From: Streptomyces sp. YS415
Lineage (GTDB): Bacteria > Actinomycetota > Actinomycetes > Streptomycetales > Streptomycetaceae
DNA: 64,000 nucleotides
Direction: 5' to 3'
NCBI RefSeq assembly: GCF_023544665.1
Contig: NZ_JAMJFL010000004.1
Span: 62,001 to 126,000, forward strand
The position numbers and the translations under genes were made by a program. Shown in pieces: positions 16,698 through 25,484 of the stretch. The notes below the pieces were generated by a model. The model searched no databases, was not told the origin of the DNA, and saw only the letters and a list, made by a program, of their open reading frames with translations. Numbering within the stretch: position 1 is the first letter of the stretch; the number at the start of each line of letters is the position of its first letter.

Positions 16698-18311
16698 TCA
16701 GAAGTCGTTGCGGCGCCGCATCAGGAAGGGCCTGCCGTCCGGATCGACGAGGACGCGGTGCAGCGGCCTCGCGAGCGCCATGGCCGTACGCGACATCTGC
16801 GGCGAGCGGTAGGGGCGCAGCCGGCCCGGTGGCCGGGGACCGTGGCGGCCGTTGCGGTGCCAGGAGTCCAGGGCGGCGGCACTTCGCGCGAAGGCGTCGA
16901 AGGCGCGTGCGGGATCGCAGAGTTCGTCGGGCTCCTGCTCCTCCCTGTGCTCGCGGTCCAAGTGCTCGCGCGACAGCTCCAGACGCAGGTTCCTGGCAAA
17001 GCTGCGCGCACCGTCGCCGAGGCCGCCGGGGTCGTGCGGCTCGCGCGGGTCCCTGGAGTCGTCCAGGACGGCACAGGAGAGCTCGGAGTCGTGCGTCCAG
17101 GAACGCAGGTTGACGTTGTCCGATCCGATCGAGGCCCATACGTCGTCGATCACGCAGACCTTGGCGTGTACGTACACCGGGGTTCCGGCGTGGTTCTCCA
17201 GGCCGTACACCGCCACACGGTCGCCCCCGGCCTCCCGCAACCTGTTCAGGGCGGCGACACGGCCGACCAGGTTCATCGGCAGGCTGACCGAGCCGTCCTG
17301 GTCCGGGAAGGAGGGGACGACCGCGATCAGGCGCAGACGGGGGTTGGCGCTCAGGGCCTCGGCGAAGCACTGCACCACGCGCGGGGACCACAGGTACTGG
17401 TCCTCCAGGTAGATCAGGGCCCTGGCCCGGCGCAACGCCTTGCGGTAGCCGCGCGCGATGCTGCGTTCGCCGTCGGGAGCGAAGTCGTAGCCGCGCAGGA
17501 GCCGGTTGGGATAGGTGCGCAGGATCTGGACCCTGGCCGTGCCGCAGGGCTCGGGGTCGGGTCCCTGCGGCGGCAGCGAGTCGGCGTGGACGTCCTCGTG
17601 GTTCAGGAACTCGCGCAGGCGGACGAGCGGGCTGCGGGTGAGCGGCGCCGGGTCCTGCCAGCGTTCGCGGAAGCAGGTCTCGAGGTCGCCGACGGCCGGT
17701 CCGCGGATCGCGAGTTGCAGATCGTGCCACGGCGGATTCGGTCCGTACGCGGCGGCGAGCTGCAAGGGCTGGGGGTCGCCGCGGTGGCTCGCGTCGTCGT
17801 TGCGGCTGTGGCACAGGTCGATGCCGCCCACGAACGCCACGTCCAGCTCGGGGCGGTCGGGGTGCCGGAGCACGACGAACTTCTGGTGGTGCGATCCGCC
17901 CGGGCGTACCCGCATGTCCAGCAGGAACTCGCCGCCCGCCGCGGCGACCTCCTCCCCGAGGTGACGGTTCTCCGCCTCGCTGAACTGGAAGCGGTCCAGG
18001 TGGGAGCGCCACACCAGACCCTTGACGATCACACCGCGCTCGGCCGCCGCTGCCAGGACGGCGCCGATCTCGCTTCCGGGACCGTCGAGGCGCTCGTCGG
18101 GGTCGCCGCGCCAGTCGGTGAACAGCAGCAGATCACCGGCGCGCTGCGCGCGGATCGCCCGGAGCAGCTCCGCGAAGTACATCGCACCGTGCACGAGGGG
18201 GCGCACGTTGTTTCCGTCCGACCACGCCGCGCCATCCGGTCGCCGCCGGTCCAGTCGCGTCGCGTCATTGCCGCGCTCTTCAGCGGTCAGCATCCATGCG
18301 TCGTTTTCCAC
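16698..18311 (-). CDS. Phospholipase D-like phosphodiesterase
   Basis: A 537-residue protein with two HKD motifs: HHQKFVV in the first half and HAKVCVIDD in the second, each in a typical PLDc domain. There is no signal peptide, so it is probably cytosolic. The family hydrolyses or transfers phosphodiester bonds in phospholipids or nucleic acids, and cardiolipin-synthase-like activity is also possible. The GTG start has GGAGGAG about 9 nt upstream. The C-terminus has a basic tail (FLMRRRNDF). It diverges from the hypothetical gene at 18453. Confidence 0.87.
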   Translation of the reverse strand: MENDAWMLTAEERGNDATRLDRRRPDGAAWSDGNNVRPLVHGAMYFAELLRAIRAQRAGDLLLFTDWRGDPDERLDGPGSEIGAVLAAAAERGVIVKGLVWRSHLDRFQFSEAENRHLGEEVAAAGGEFLLDMRVRPGGSHHQKFVVLRHPDRPELDVAFVGGIDLCHSRNDDASHRGDPQPLQLAAAYGPNPPWHDLQLAIRGPAVGDLETCFRERWQDPAPLTRSPLVRLREFLNHEDVHADSLPPQGPDPEPCGTARVQILRTYPNRLLRGYDFAPDGERSIARGYRKALRRARALIYLEDQYLWSPRVVQCFAEALSANPRLRLIAVVPSFPDQDGSVSLPMNLVGRVAALNRLREAGGDRVAVYGLENHAGTPVYVHAKVCVIDDVWASIGSDNVNLRSWTHDSELSCAVLDDSRDPREPHDPGGLGDGARSFARNLRLELSREHLDREHREEQEPDELCDPARAFDAFARSAAALDSWHRNGRHGPRPPGRLRPYRSPQMSRTAMALARPLHRVLVDPDGRPFLMRRRNDF

Positions 18312-18452
18312 AGCCCAGGTCTCCTCCAGCCATCCTGCCGGGTACCCAGATCACGGCACCTTCTCAGCTTCCGTGGATGTCAGTGCCGGGCGCTAACGTC
18401 TTTGCGCCAGGGCCGCCCGCGCGCGGCAGCCATCGTCCGGAGGGGGCACCCA

Positions 18453-19085
18453 GTGGTTCAGCGACGCGTGGGGAACGGCCTGCGGTGGATAGCGGACGCT
18501 TACGACAACAGCTTCACGCTCACCCTCAGTGAAGGGCTCTCGCCGTACGAGCTGCTGCGCGGTGTCGGCGCTGAGGACAGCCGCGTTGTCGGGCTAACCC
18601 GGTCAGCGGCGGACCTGCTGCTGCTCAGGCAGGAGGAGGACCACATCAGCGACCTCGACTTCCTGGACTGGGAAGACGAAGCGGCGGTCGCCAGGCTGAC
18701 GAGCGGGGGCTTCCTCCCCACCCCGCCGGCCGCCATCGTCCGAGCGGGCTCGGTGGACGGGTGGGCGTATGCGCTGGAGGACAGCACCTTCCATACGAGC
18801 ACTTACCTCGCGGCGCTGTCCGAGCGAGGGCGGGCCTTCTGCGTTCACCGCAACGCCAAGGGCTTCAGCGACGTCGGCTACGCCCTGGACGGCCAGGTGG
18901 TGACGTTCTTCGAGCCCGGCCTGCCGCACCTGACGAGCGGCGCCCCACCCGAGGCGACGCTCGGCTACGTCAACCGCGACAAAGTCGGCGACGCCGCGTT
19001 CCTGGAGTGGCTCGCGACCGAACTCGACATCTACCTCCCCTGGGAGGAAACGGAGGCAGAGCTGCCCGCGGCCGCGTTCACCTGA
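18453..19085 (+). CDS. DUF6461-like hypothetical protein
   Basis: A 210-residue soluble protein resembling the DUF6461 family common in Streptomyces. It starts with basic residues, then WIADAYDNSFTLTLSEGLSPYELL; later segments alternate acidic turns and aromatic strands (GWAYALEDSTF, VTFFEPGLPHL). The GTG at 18453 has GGAGGGGG 6 nt upstream. Function is unknown. A strong hairpin follows the stop. Confidence 0.7.
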   Translation: MVQRRVGNGLRWIADAYDNSFTLTLSEGLSPYELLRGVGAEDSRVVGLTRSAADLLLLRQEEDHISDLDFLDWEDEAAVARLTSGGFLPTPPAAIVRAGSVDGWAYALEDSTFHTSTYLAALSERGRAFCVHRNAKGFSDVGYALDGQVVTFFEPGLPHLTSGAPPEATLGYVNRDKVGDAAFLEWLATELDIYLPWEETEAELPAAAFT

Positions 19086-19096
19086 CAACGCCGCGG

Positions 19097-19123
19097 CCCC
19101 CGGAGTACGCCGTACTCCGGGGG
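19097..19123. terminator. Bidirectional terminator
   Basis: A perfect 12-bp stem (19097-19108 with 19112-19123) and 3-nt loop lies between convergent genes. Confidence 0.85.
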
Positions 19124-19163
19124 GCCGGTCAGCTCTACCGCCGCACACCACCCCGACGGGTGG

Positions 19164-20006
19164 TCAGCGGGTGGTCAGCATGCCCTCGCGCAGGCGGGCC
19201 AGCAGGCGAGAGAGCAGCCGCGAGACGTGCATCTGCGAGATGCCCAGGTGCTCGGCGATCTGAGCCTGAGTCAGCTCCTCCACGAAGCGCCAGTGAATGA
19301 TCTTCCGGTCCCGCTCGTCGAGCTCGGCGATCATCGGCGCGAGGCAGTGCAGGTCCTCGACCAGGCCGAGGGCGCTGTCCTCGGCACCGATGAAGTCCTG
19401 GAGCGCCGTCTCGCCGTCCTCGCTGCTGTTGATCGCGGCGTCCAGGGAGGCGGAGGTGTAGGCGTTGGACGCGAGCCTTGCCTCGACGATCTCCTCCTCG
19501 GGCAGGCACATCAGCTCGGAGAGTTCCTTGGTGGTGGGCGTACGGCCGAGGCGGCTGCGCAGTTCCTCGGTAGCCCGGGCCAGCTGCACACGCGCTTCCT
19601 GCAGACGCCGCGGCACATGCACCGCCCACGACGTGTCACGGAAGAACCGCTTGATCTCACCCACGATGTACGGCACCGCGAAGGAGGTGAACTCGACCTC
19701 GCGGGAAATCTCGAAACGGTCGATCGCCTTGATCAGACCGATCATGCCGACCTGGACGATGTCTTCCATCTCCTGCGGCCCACGGCTGCGGAACCGGCCC
19801 GCCGCATACCGGACGAGCGACATGTTCATCTCGATCAGGGTGTTTCGGACGTACTGGTACTCCTCGGTACCTTCCTCCAGCACCGCCAGCTGATCGAAGA
19901 AGTGCCGCGACAGCTCTCGGGCATCCCGGGGGGCCACGCGTCGCGCCTCCACGCCCTCCAGGACGTCCGTGGTCCGCTCAGCAGCCTGCACGGTCGTCGC
20001 GACCAT
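19164..20006 (-). CDS. SigB/SigF-family RNA polymerase sigma factor
   Basis: A 280-residue group 3 sigma factor. Region 2 shows SLVRYAAGRFRSRG and DIVQVGMIGLIKAIDRF; region 3 shows SWAVHVPRRLQE; region 4 ends with the helix-turn-helix LTQAQIAEHLGISQMHVSRLL. Streptomyces carries several such factors for osmotic stress, oxidative stress and sporulation, usually governed by anti-sigma and anti-anti-sigma partners; none is adjacent here. ATG 20006 is chosen, with GGGAGGGG upstream; a GTG lies one codon earlier. A possible self-recognised promoter and a leader hairpin are listed separately. Confidence 0.93.
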   Translation of the reverse strand: MVATTVQAAERTTDVLEGVEARRVAPRDARELSRHFFDQLAVLEEGTEEYQYVRNTLIEMNMSLVRYAAGRFRSRGPQEMEDIVQVGMIGLIKAIDRFEISREVEFTSFAVPYIVGEIKRFFRDTSWAVHVPRRLQEARVQLARATEELRSRLGRTPTTKELSELMCLPEEEIVEARLASNAYTSASLDAAINSSEDGETALQDFIGAEDSALGLVEDLHCLAPMIAELDERDRKIIHWRFVEELTQAQIAEHLGISQMHVSRLLSRLLARLREGMLTTR

Positions 20007-20030
20007 CACATACCCCTCCCACTAGAACAC

Positions 20031-20060
20031 TGCCGGTCATCACCGGCCCAGTGACCGGCA
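20031..20060 (-). promoter_or_regulatory. Leader inverted repeat of the sigma-factor gene
   Basis: TGCCGGTCA (20031-20039) and TGACCGGCA (20052-20060) are exact 9-nt inverted repeats with a 12-nt spacer, between the predicted promoter and the ribosome binding site. It could be an RNA hairpin in the leader or a protein operator. Confidence 0.5.
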
Positions 20061-20069
20061 GTGGCGCGT

Positions 20070-20094
20070 CTACCCCGAAGAATTGCCCGCACAC
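20070..20094 (-). promoter_or_regulatory. Possible SigB-type promoter of the sigma-factor gene
   Basis: Read leftward, GTGT, 15 nt, then GGGTAG matches the GNNT-N14-16-GGGTA(T/C) form described for Streptomyces SigB-group promoters, except for the last base. It would give autoregulation. Confidence 0.4.
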
Positions 20095-20404
20095 CGATTC
20101 GTGAAAAAGAAATCGCCCCACACCTGAAAACCCTGTCGGCCAAGGGCGTTGCCCGGGACAGAGCAAGGACGATCTGGACAAAGCTTACAGAACGACCGCC
20201 TGTCAGCCAATGAACAGGCGAAGGAGACGGCACGCCACCGCGCGACCTGCGGACAACCCCCCGTGAGTCCGCGGGCGCTCCCCCGGCTCGGCCGGGTGAT
20301 GGCTCCATGGTCCGTCGGCACATCGGATCCGTAGGTTCGATCCACGGACGGACGCATCGCACCGCACCCTCACCATCCACCCCGCCGAACACCGGAGTAC
20401 GCCC

Positions 20405-21472
20405 ATGCCCTTGGCCGGCGAAACCACCCTGCCGCATCCCCGGAAGGCCACCGAGAGGCCGTCGCCACCGGATACGAGCAGCGAGTTCACCCCTCTCCTG
20501 CGGGCCGTGAAGGGGCAGCGGCTCCTCGACCGGCGCGCCGGCTGGTACGCGCGCACCATCGTCAGCAACGCCCTCGGCCTGGCCGCCGTCGTCACCGGCA
20601 TGGCACTCGTCGGCGCCTCGTGGTGGGTGCTCGCTCTCGCCCCCGTCCTGGCGATCCTGGGTGCCCGCACGGCGTTCATCGGGCACGACGCGGGCCATGC
20701 CCAGATCAGCGGCAACCGCGCCACGAACCGCGCCATCGGGCTCATCCACGGCAACCTGCTCCTGGGCATGAGCTACGCGTGGTGGAACGACAAGCACAAC
20801 CGCCACCACGCCAACCCCAACCACATCGACAAGGATCCCGACGTCGCCGCCGACGTCCTCGTCTTCACCAGCGAGCAGGCCGCCGACCGCACGGGCTTCC
20901 GCGGCTGGCTCACCCGCCACCAGGCATGGCTCTTCTTCCCTCTCACCCTCCTCGAAGGCCTCGCCCTGAAGCTCTCCGGCTTCAGGGACCTGCGCCGCCA
21001 GCGCGGGCGTGAGCGCCTGGTGGAGGGCGCGCTGCTCATCACCCATGTCGCCGGGTACGTCACCCTGCTCCTGACGACCATGCCGCTCGCGCACGCCCTC
21101 GTCTTCGCCGCGCTCCACCAGGCCCTGTTCGGGCTGCACCTGGGGATGGCCTTCGCACCCAACCACAAGGGGATGGACATGCCCGACCCCGACGGCGACA
21201 AGTGGGGACACCTACGACGGCAAGTCCTCACCTCCCGCAACATCAAGGGCGGTGTCCTCACCGACTGGTTCCTCGGCGGCCTCAACTACCAGATCGAGCA
21301 CCACCTGTTCCCCAGCATGCCCCGCCCCCACCTGAGGCTCGCCCAGTCCATGGTGAAGGCCCACTGCCGCGACCTCGGCATTCCCTACGCCGAGACCGGC
21401 CTCGTCGACTCCTACCGCCAGGCGCTGCGGCACATGCACGACGTGGGAGAGCCACTGCGCGCCGACAGCTGA
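20405..21472 (+). CDS. Fatty-acid/acyl-lipid desaturase
   Basis: A 355-residue membrane-bound di-iron desaturase. The three histidine boxes are HDAGH, HNRHH and QIEHH (followed by LFPSMPRP). Hydrophobic segments flank them, including VVTGMALVGASWWVLALAPVLAIL. The last box with Gln in place of His is typical of front-end acyl desaturases. It would insert a double bond into membrane acyl chains with O2 and a reductant, raising fluidity, for instance in the cold. It diverges from the stress sigma factor. Confidence 0.9.
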   Translation: MPLAGETTLPHPRKATERPSPPDTSSEFTPLLRAVKGQRLLDRRAGWYARTIVSNALGLAAVVTGMALVGASWWVLALAPVLAILGARTAFIGHDAGHAQISGNRATNRAIGLIHGNLLLGMSYAWWNDKHNRHHANPNHIDKDPDVAADVLVFTSEQAADRTGFRGWLTRHQAWLFFPLTLLEGLALKLSGFRDLRRQRGRERLVEGALLITHVAGYVTLLLTTMPLAHALVFAALHQALFGLHLGMAFAPNHKGMDMPDPDGDKWGHLRRQVLTSRNIKGGVLTDWFLGGLNYQIEHHLFPSMPRPHLRLAQSMVKAHCRDLGIPYAETGLVDSYRQALRHMHDVGEPLRADS

Positions 21473-21481
21473 ACCCGGTTC

Positions 21482-22519
21482 CTACGCCGACGCGCGCACG
21501 ACGAGTTCCGGTTCGAAGATGACCGAGGTGGGCTCGGCGCGGCCGCCCTCGATGTGCTCCTGGAGGAGCTGCGCCATCGTGCCCGCCATCTCCTCCATCG
21601 GCTGCCGGACGGTGGTCAGCGCGGGCCGGCAGGCCAGAGCCGCGCTGGAGTCGTCGAACCCGATCACCGCGACATCGTCCGGCACCCGCCTGCCGTGGTC
21701 CCGCAACACATCGCAGGCTCCCTGCGCCATCAGGTCGTTGGCCACGAACACCGCGTCGATATGAGGGTGTTCGGTCAGCAGTCGTGCCATCGCCGTAGCA
21801 CCGCTGTCGTAGGTGAAGCCGCCCTCGACGATCGGGATGTAGGGGTGACCGCGCCGCGCCAGGGCGTCCCTGAACCCGGCCAGGCGGTCCTGTCCGGCGG
21901 GCACGTCCAGCGGCCCGGTGACCGTCGCGAGCCGTCGGCACCCGCGGGCCAGCAGGTGCTCGGCGGCCAGTCGGCCACCGTCGGCGTGGGCCAAGTCCAC
22001 GTAGCTGACCGGGACCGGCCGGGCCGGACGCGCGAACAGCACACAGGGCAGGGCCGCCTCGGCGAGCAACCCGGGCAGCGGGTCCTCCGCGTGCGTGGAG
22101 ACCACCAGGGCGCCGTCCGCGCTGCCCTGCCGCACATAGGCCACCACCTCGGCCCGGGTCGCCTCGGAGTCGGCGAACATCAGCACCGGGTGCATCGACC
22201 GCGGGCGCAGGAAGTCGATCACTCCGGCGGCCACCCGGCCGAAGAAGGGGTCGGCCAGCATCCGCGCGGCGAACGAGCCCTTCTCGCCCTCAGGTTCGCC
22301 CGCTCCGGAGACCACCAGCGCGATGGTCTCGGCGCGCCGGGTGACCAGGGAGCGCGCGGCCCTGTTCGGTGAGTACCCGGTACGCGCGACGGCGTCGCGC
22401 ACCACGCTCTGGATGGCGGGATCGACGTTCCGCACACCGTTGATGACCCGGGAAACGGTCGCCCGTGAGACCCCCGCCTCCCGCGCGACGTCCTCCAGGG
22501 TCGGCAGCCGCCTGATCAT
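21482..22519 (-). CDS. LacI/GalR-family transcriptional regulator
   Basis: A 345-residue regulator. The helix-turn-helix reads TLEDVAREAGVSRATVSRVI, and the hinge ends GYSPNRAARSLVTRR. The sensor domain has the family phrase VIGFDDSSAA and LTTVRQPMEEMAGTMAQLL near the C-terminus. It is convergent with the desaturase (9-nt gap). No sugar-uptake genes are next to it, so its targets lie elsewhere, and an operator-like dyad upstream suggests it represses itself. Confidence 0.92.
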   Translation of the reverse strand: MIRRLPTLEDVAREAGVSRATVSRVINGVRNVDPAIQSVVRDAVARTGYSPNRAARSLVTRRAETIALVVSGAGEPEGEKGSFAARMLADPFFGRVAAGVIDFLRPRSMHPVLMFADSEATRAEVVAYVRQGSADGALVVSTHAEDPLPGLLAEAALPCVLFARPARPVPVSYVDLAHADGGRLAAEHLLARGCRRLATVTGPLDVPAGQDRLAGFRDALARRGHPYIPIVEGGFTYDSGATAMARLLTEHPHIDAVFVANDLMAQGACDVLRDHGRRVPDDVAVIGFDDSSAALACRPALTTVRQPMEEMAGTMAQLLQEHIEGGRAEPTSVIFEPELVVRASA

Positions 22520-22551
22520 GCCCGCACCCTACCCGGTGGGCGAGGGCTTCG

Positions 22552-22565
22552 GGGAGCGCTCTCCC
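22552..22565. promoter_or_regulatory. Operator-like dyad before the second LacI gene
   Basis: GGGAGCGCTCTCCC, with a perfect GAGCGCTC core, lies 32 nt before the start codon. It closely resembles the CebR consensus TGGGAGCGCTCCCA. Confidence 0.55.
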
Positions 22566-22593
22566 GGTGCTGTTCCCGGGAAGGGGCGGCAGG

Positions 22594-23778
22594 TCAGAAG
22601 GCGTAGCGGACGTCCAGCCAGGGGGCGTGGAGGCGGATCAGCGAACGCAGGGAATCGACCGCCTCCGCCTTGACGCCGTTGCGGTAGCGGACATTGAGGG
22701 CCCCGTTCTCGGACCGTTTGCTCTGCTGGAGTTCCGGCCGCCACAGCACGTCCTCGGCGCGGGGGTGCCAGCCGAGGTTGACGTCGTGCAGTTCCCGGTT
22801 GTGCGTCAGCATGATCACCTCGGCGGCGGCCTGCCGCTTCACCCGCTCCGGCAGGACGTCGTCCAGCTGCCGCAGCAGCTCCGCCCAGGCGGCCTGCCAG
22901 CCGGGCCGGACGACCACCGGTGAGAGGTTGAAGTGCACCTCGTAGCCGGCGTCGAGGAAGTCCGCGGCGGCGGCGATGCGCTCGGCGACGGGTGAGGTCC
23001 GCACGTCCAGCAGGCGGGAGTCGTCGGGCGGCATCAGGGAGAAGCGGATGCGGGTGCGGCCGCCGGGGTCAAGGGCGAGGAGGTCGGGGTTGACGAACTT
23101 GGTGGCGAACGACGCCTTGGCGGTGGGCCACCGCCGGAAGGCATGGACGAGGTCCCCGGTGTTGTCGCAGATCAGGTCGTCGACCGAGCAGTCGCCGTTC
23201 TCCCCGATGTCGTACACCCACGACGATGCGTCGCACTGGTTCGGCTCCGGCTTGGGACCGTGGCGTGCGACGTGCCGGGAGAGGTGGGCGATGATCCGGT
23301 CGATGTTGGTGAAGACGGTGATCGGGTTGGCGTACCCCTTGCGGCGCGGCACGTAGCAGTACGCGCAGGCCATGGCGCAGCCGTTGGAGGTGCCCGGGGC
23401 GATCCAGTCGGCGGACCGGCCGTTGGGGCGGGTGGTGAGCGTCTTCTTCTCGCCGAGGACGACCGTCTCACCCTTGATGCGGACCCAGCGGTCGACGTTG
23501 CCCTCGTTGCCGTGCAGGCCGGGGATGCGCCAGTGGGAGTCCACGGTGATCAGCCGCGCCTCGGGAAAGCGGCTCAGGACCTGTCGGCCTCGCGGGGACG
23601 CCGCCGCGGCGGGCTCCGCGTAGATCTCCCGCACCGGCAGCAGACGGCGGGCCGCCGGGGAGTCCCGGAAGAGGGGGTCGCGGGAGGGGGCGGGGGCGGG
23701 GGCGGGCCCGGGGTCGAGGGCGTCCAGCCCGAACAGCGTGCCGGAGCCGTCGTCCGGGTCGGTGGACGGGTGGTGCAT
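22594..23778 (-). CDS. Spore-photoproduct-lyase-family radical SAM protein
   Basis: A 394-residue radical SAM enzyme. The cluster-binding cysteines are Cys134, Cys138 and Cys141 in CAMACAYC. The whole protein follows the SPL-family pattern known outside Bacillus (VNPDLLALDP, RIRFSLMPP, VHFNLSPVVV). Bacillus SplB repairs UV-induced spore photoproduct in DNA; actinobacterial relatives are not functionally defined as far as I know. The N-terminus (1-50) is proline/alanine-rich. The ATG at 23778 has GGAG 6 nt upstream; upstream in-frame sequence is not family-like. DNA repair in spores is a guess. Confidence 0.85.
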   Translation of the reverse strand: MHHPSTDPDDGSGTLFGLDALDPGPAPAPAPSRDPLFRDSPAARRLLPVREIYAEPAAAASPRGRQVLSRFPEARLITVDSHWRIPGLHGNEGNVDRWVRIKGETVVLGEKKTLTTRPNGRSADWIAPGTSNGCAMACAYCYVPRRKGYANPITVFTNIDRIIAHLSRHVARHGPKPEPNQCDASSWVYDIGENGDCSVDDLICDNTGDLVHAFRRWPTAKASFATKFVNPDLLALDPGGRTRIRFSLMPPDDSRLLDVRTSPVAERIAAAADFLDAGYEVHFNLSPVVVRPGWQAAWAELLRQLDDVLPERVKRQAAAEVIMLTHNRELHDVNLGWHPRAEDVLWRPELQQSKRSENGALNVRYRNGVKAEAVDSLRSLIRLHAPWLDVRYAF

Positions 23779-23956
23779 GAGGGCTCCGGTGGGGTGGTGC
23801 GGGAGTGCCGCTAAGGGCGCATCCGGACCTTCCACTCTACGGCCGCGTGAGGACCGCGAGCGCACCCCGTGGGCTTCACCCCTGACATGACCGTGTCCAT
23901 CGCCTCGCCGGGGGCATACGGGGTTACGACAACCGGACGAACTCAGGAGGCACACA

Positions 23957-24133
23957 GTGCTGGCGATCATTGCGGCGGTTCTTTTTCTCATCGCCTGGCT
24001 CATCAATGCGGCGGAGATCTCGACCAACGACGTGTTCACCTCGACCAACGTGATGCTGGTCGGACTGGCCCTGCTGGCGCTGCACGTCGCCGGCATCGGA
24101 AGCGGCTGGGGGTCCCGGACCCGTCGGCGGTGA
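23957..24133 (+). CDS. Small two-helix membrane protein
   Basis: A 58-residue protein. GTG 23957 is preceded by AGGAGG at optimal distance. Two hydrophobic helices, LAIIAAVLFLIAWLI and VMLVGLALLALHVAGIG, flank a polar Ser/Thr turn, and the tail is basic (SRTRRR), suggesting the C-terminus is cytoplasmic. Similar tiny proteins recur in Streptomyces genomes without known function. Confidence 0.65.
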   Translation: MLAIIAAVLFLIAWLINAAEISTNDVFTSTNVMLVGLALLALHVAGIGSGWGSRTRRR

Positions 24134-24154
24134 CGGGCATGCCGGTGCGGCGGC

Positions 24155-25384
24155 TCAGAGGCGGATGACGACCAGAGCCGTGTCGTCGGTGTTGCCGGTG
24201 GGCGGGAGGAGGTCGGACAGCAGAGCGTCGGCGAGGGCCTCGAAGTCGGCGTGCCGGTGCCGGGTGAGCGACTCGGCGAGCCGGCCCAGGCCGACGTCGA
24301 TGTCCTCGTCGCGGCGCTCGATCAGACCGTCCGTGTACAGGACCAGGACGCTGCCCTCCGTGAACGGCGTACTGGCCTGGACCCGGGGAACGTGGTCGGG
24401 TCGGGCGCCGAGCGGGGGGTCGGTGGCCTGGTCGAGGAAGATCACGGCGCCGTCGGGGCGGAGCAGTGCAGGCGGCGGGTGGCCGGCGCAGCTGTAGCGG
24501 ACGGAGCGGGCGCCCCAGTCGACGAAGGCCGCGGCCGCGGTGCTCGACTCGGCGGCGTCGACCGAGCGGGCGTACAGACCGAGCGCGTCCAGGGCCTGGG
24601 CCGGCCCGTCCGCGACCCGGCAGGCCGCGCTCAGGGCACTGCGCAGCTGCCCCATGACGCAGGCGGCCGCCAGGCCATGGCCTACGACGTCGCCCACAGC
24701 GACCGCGAGGCCCCCGTCGGGCAGGTCGACGAGGTCGTACCAGTCACCACAGACGTTCAGGGCGCCGATGGCGGGTTGGTAGCGCACGGCCGCGGGGTGC
24801 GGGCCGCTCGGGCCGGGCGGTGGCAGCATCGCCGCCTGCAGCGCCAGGGCCACCTCTCGTTCGCGGGCGTGCGCCTTGCGCAGCCTTTCGTTGACTTGCT
24901 GGAGTTCGCGGGCCCTCGTGTAGAGCTCGGCCTCCAGTACGCGGTCCCGGCTGTCGCCGCCCCGGCGGCCGAATGCGCGGATGAGGCCGGTGACCTCCTC
25001 CACCCGGTGCACCAGCAGCACCACCTCTCCCTTGTCGTCGAGGACGGGCGCGTTGACGGGGCTCCAGTAGTGCTCCTGCCAGTGACCGGGCCGCTGGGGG
25101 TCCTCGATGTCGTAGCGGAGCAGCGCCATGGTGTCGCGCTCGCCGGTGGCCACGGCCCGCTGCATCGACTCCCGGGTCTCGCGCATGCCGGCGGCGGCCG
25201 GTTCGTTGGGGTTCTCGGGGAAGACGTCGAAGATGTACCGGCCCACCACCTGCTCGCGGGTGCGCCCGGCCAGCCGCAGGAAGTCCTCGTTGGCGTCGAC
25301 GTAGACCAGCTCGGGCGTGAGCAGGGCCACCATGCCGGGCAGGGCATGGAAGACCGCCGCGTAGTCGATCTGCGGTTCCCGCAT
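24155..25384 (-). CDS. PAS domain-PP2C (SpoIIE-type) serine phosphatase
   Basis: A 409-residue cytosolic signalling protein. A PAS domain (about 8-125, starting VFHALPGMVALLTPELVYVDAN) senses a ligand or redox state. A helical linker (VLEAELYTRARELQQVNERL) leads to a SpoIIE/RsbU-type PP2C domain (about 185-409), with metal-binding aspartates in DWYDL, GDVVGHG and the terminal TDDTALVVIRL. Such phosphatases dephosphorylate anti-anti-sigma factors, so it may feed the SigB-type sigma factor encoded 4 kb away or another of its kind. The ribosome binding site is weak. Confidence 0.9.
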   Translation of the reverse strand: MREPQIDYAAVFHALPGMVALLTPELVYVDANEDFLRLAGRTREQVVGRYIFDVFPENPNEPAAAGMRETRESMQRAVATGERDTMALLRYDIEDPQRPGHWQEHYWSPVNAPVLDDKGEVVLLVHRVEEVTGLIRAFGRRGGDSRDRVLEAELYTRARELQQVNERLRKAHAREREVALALQAAMLPPPGPSGPHPAAVRYQPAIGALNVCGDWYDLVDLPDGGLAVAVGDVVGHGLAAACVMGQLRSALSAACRVADGPAQALDALGLYARSVDAAESSTAAAAFVDWGARSVRYSCAGHPPPALLRPDGAVIFLDQATDPPLGARPDHVPRVQASTPFTEGSVLVLYTDGLIERRDEDIDVGLGRLAESLTRHRHADFEALADALLSDLLPPTGNTDDTALVVIRL

Positions 25385-25484
25385 GTACTGCCCTGCCTCG
25401 GCGCCGAGCGTGGGTGAGACGTTCCACGATAGAAGCGAACGGGACCCGGGGCCCTGGCAGTACTCCCTTCGGGGAACTGCACGA

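Larger units (their letters stand above)
20007..20404. other. Divergent region, sigma factor / desaturase
   Basis: This 398-nt gap holds the leader elements listed separately for the leftward sigma gene, and must hold the desaturase promoter, which I could not place. No coding frame is convincing. Confidence 0.5.

Noticed and set aside
16638..18452. Upstream part of the frame that contains the DUF6461-like gene
   Set aside because: It runs antisense to the phospholipase-D-like gene and has no family motif; the gene starts at GTG 18453.
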